DNA from: Phycisphaerales bacterium
GTDB taxonomy: Bacteria > Planctomycetota > Phycisphaerae > Phycisphaerales > UBA1924
DNA length: 17,025 nt
NCBI GenBank assembly: GCA_016764015.1
Contig: JAESSR010000209.1
Coordinates: 1 to 17,025 of the forward strand
Reading direction: 5' to 3'
Below, piece by piece: positions 16,045 to 17,025 of the stretch. The position numbers were made by a program, and so were the translations under genes. Below the pieces are notes generated by a model. That model was given only the letters and a program-made list of their open reading frames with translations. It searched no databases and was not told the origin of the DNA. Positions within the stretch are counted from its first letter, which is position 1. Each line of letters begins with the position of its first letter.

Positions 16045-16521
16045 ATGAAACTGACGGAAATTATCCAGCCAGACTCGATCGTTGCCCCGCTTGGCACCAC
16101 CGATCGCGATGAGGTCATCACAGGCTTGATCAATCTTTTGATCGAAACCGGGGCAGCGCCCGCCTCGATCAAGGATGATCTGATCGAGCGGGTACTCGAA
16201 CGAGAGCGCAAACACTCCACCGGCTTTGGTCGCGGCGTCGCGGTGCCGCATGTCAAGCACCCAGATATCAAACAGATCACCGCCGCCATCGGGATCAGCG
16301 CCGAAGGGATCGATTTTAACTCCCTCGACAAACAACCGGTGTACACGGTGTTCTTGTTGCTCAGTCCACAAGACAGGCCCGAAGAGCATCTCCAAGCGAT
16401 GGAGGTCATCTTCAAGAATCTGTCCAAAGACACCTTCCGAAGATATTTGCGTCAGGCCGGCACCAAAGCCGAGATTCATCAGCTTCTCGACGATGCCGAC
16501 AATCATCGTCTCGGCGGTTGA
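16045..16521 (+). CDS. ptsN: PTS EIIA-type protein, PtsN-like
   Basis: A 158-residue single-domain EIIA of the fructose/nitrogen type. The active-site segment GFGRGVAVPHVKHPDIK places the phospho-accepting histidine at H69, preceded by RERKHSTG as usual; the C-terminal half has VFLLLSPQDRPEEHLQAM. No membrane or EIIB/EIIC part is attached, so a regulatory rather than transport role is likely. It would be phosphorylated by the HPr encoded next. AGGA at 16035-16038 lies 6 bases before the ATG. It is 64 bases after hpf. Known PtsN partners (potassium transport, sensor kinases) cannot be tied to this window by sequence. Confidence 0.9.
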   Translation: MKLTEIIQPDSIVAPLGTTDRDEVITGLINLLIETGAAPASIKDDLIERVLERERKHSTGFGRGVAVPHVKHPDIKQITAAIGISAEGIDFNSLDKQPVYTVFLLLSPQDRPEEHLQAMEVIFKNLSKDTFRRYLRQAGTKAEIHQLLDDADNHRLGG

Positions 16522-16581
16522 CTTCAGAATCGCGTGAATTTTCTTGGTATTGAACTTTTCAACCAAATAAGAGGCCTCGGC

Positions 16582-16863
16582 GTGAGCAAGTCCTGTTCAT
16601 CCAAAATGAAGATTACCAATCGCCAAGGGCTCCATGCGCGCCCTGCGATGGACTTCGTGCAGGCGGCCAGCGGGTACGCCGCCGATGTCCGCGTCCGATC
16701 AGACGACGAAGACGCCGACGGCAAGTCCGTCATGGAACTGATGATGCTCGCTGCAACCCAAGGCACCGAGATCGAGGTTATCTGCGTGGGCGAAGACGCC
16801 GAAGCTGCCCTCAAGCACCTCGCTTCACTCGTCAAACGCGGATTCGACGAAGAAGACGAATAA
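16582..16863 (+). CDS. HPr phosphocarrier protein
   Basis: A 93-residue HPr. The N-terminal active site TNRQGLHARPAMDF puts the EI-phosphorylated histidine at H18, and GKSVMELMMLAATQGTEIEV contains S49, equivalent to the regulatory Ser46 of classical HPr. The acidic tail FDEEDE is distinctive. The start GTG at 16582 is preferred: AAGAGG at 16569-16574 lies 7 bases upstream and it gives the usual HPr length; an in-frame GTG at 16534 would add 16 residues, and ATG at 16606 would remove the first residues of strand one. It sits 60 bases after ptsN. No enzyme I or HPr kinase gene is visible before the window ends. Confidence 0.92.
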   Translation: MSKSCSSKMKITNRQGLHARPAMDFVQAASGYAADVRVRSDDEDADGKSVMELMMLAATQGTEIEVICVGEDAEAALKHLASLVKRGFDEEDE

Positions 16864-16885
16864 CTCGTTTAGCTCGTTTAGCTCG
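16864..16885 (+). repeat. Short tandem repeat after the HPr stop
   Basis: Two exact copies of CTCGTTTAG (16864-16872 and 16873-16881) plus a partial third (CTCG) follow immediately after the HPr stop codon. Simple slippage repeat with no evident function. Confidence 0.8.
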
Positions 16886-16908
16886 ATACTTTTATATTCA
16901 CCAAACCC

Positions 16909-16934
16909 CGTGGCACAGGCGTCCCGCTAGTGGT
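16909..16934. repeat. Degenerate intergenic inverted repeat
   Basis: GTGGCACAGGC then GTCCCGC then TAGTGG forms an imperfect palindrome (CAC..GC against GC..GTG). It looks like a decayed copy of the GGCACAGGC-type palindromes I recall as frequent between genes in planctomycete genomes; that resemblance is from memory and unverified. Confidence 0.35.
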
Positions 16935-16944
16935 CTTCATTTTT

Positions 16945-16999
16945 TCGCCTCCCTCGGGCCTCCGGGGGAGGTGGCGGCGAAGCCGACGGTGGGGGTTTT
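16945..16999. repeat. GC-rich double-hairpin element, REP-like or terminator
   Basis: TCGCC (16945-16949) with TCCC and CGG pairs with CCG, GGGA and GGCGGCGA on the right (to 16980), giving one long interrupted stem. Its right arm overlaps a second small hairpin CGGC-GAA-GCCG (16975-16985). The element ends GGGGGTTTT. No gene is seen in 16864-17025. It could be a dispersed palindromic repeat, and it could also terminate the hpf-ptsN-HPr transcript. Confidence 0.55.
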
Positions 17000-17025
17000 A
17001 CTCTTGTATTTGCATTGGTTCGCTA

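Noticed and set aside
15940..16566. Minus-strand open frame (208 codons) opposite ptsN
   Set aside because: The plus strand encodes an unmistakable EIIA with active-site histidine and a ribosome binding site; the antisense frame has neither.

Overview
The window reads as a chromosomal segment of a free-living, Gram-negative-type bacterium of moderate GC content. My best guess is a Planctomycetota lineage, probably Phycisphaerae. This rests on a glutamate-cysteine-ligase-like protein fused to CBS domains, a VIT/vWA protein with a DUF4139 protein, an hpf-ptsN-HPr cluster, and degenerate intergenic palindromes at the right edge. The assignment is inference; no rRNA or other phylogenetic marker is present. 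No tRNA, rRNA, CRISPR array, insertion sequence or phage gene was seen.

Left region (1-5139, plus strand). A GCS2-family ligase-like protein with a C-terminal CBS pair is followed by a zinc-dependent succinylglutamate desuccinylase/aspartoacylase-like hydrolase with a long C-terminal extension. Next comes an 84-codon remnant of a gamma-glutamyltranspeptidase (GGT), then an MFS transporter of fosmidomycin-resistance (Fsr) type. The ligase-like gene and the GGT remnant both point to gamma-glutamyl chemistry, with the cleaving partner lost.

Central region (5140-11844, plus strand). This is the most interesting part. It is a compact four-gene operon: a secreted VIT + von Willebrand A protein with an intact MIDAS, a secreted DUF4139 protein, an OmpR-type response regulator, and a histidine kinase with a very large extracytoplasmic sensor region and no HAMP. 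The 156-bp upstream region carries TGTGAC-like direct repeats in two pairs with 11-bp periodicity, the geometry expected for tandem OmpR/PhoB-family binding. I propose a self-regulated envelope-sensing module. It resembles the proteobacterial dedicated sortase system (VIT/vWA target plus a two-component pair), but here no sortase or sorting signal is visible.

Right-central region (11823-15471, minus strand). A two-repeat ABC permease of the ferric-iron type, a HugZ/DUF2470-like protein and an amidohydrolase run in the same direction; the last two overlap by 4 bases. The amidohydrolase 3' end overlaps the kinase gene's 3' end convergently by 22 bases.

Right end (15574-17025, plus strand). A short hibernation-promoting factor, a PtsN-like EIIA and an HPr form a cluster like the rpoN-linked hpf-ptsN-npr genes, without rpoN or rapZ in view. 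The final 162 bases hold no gene: a 9-bp tandem repeat, a decayed palindrome and a strong GC-rich hairpin element.
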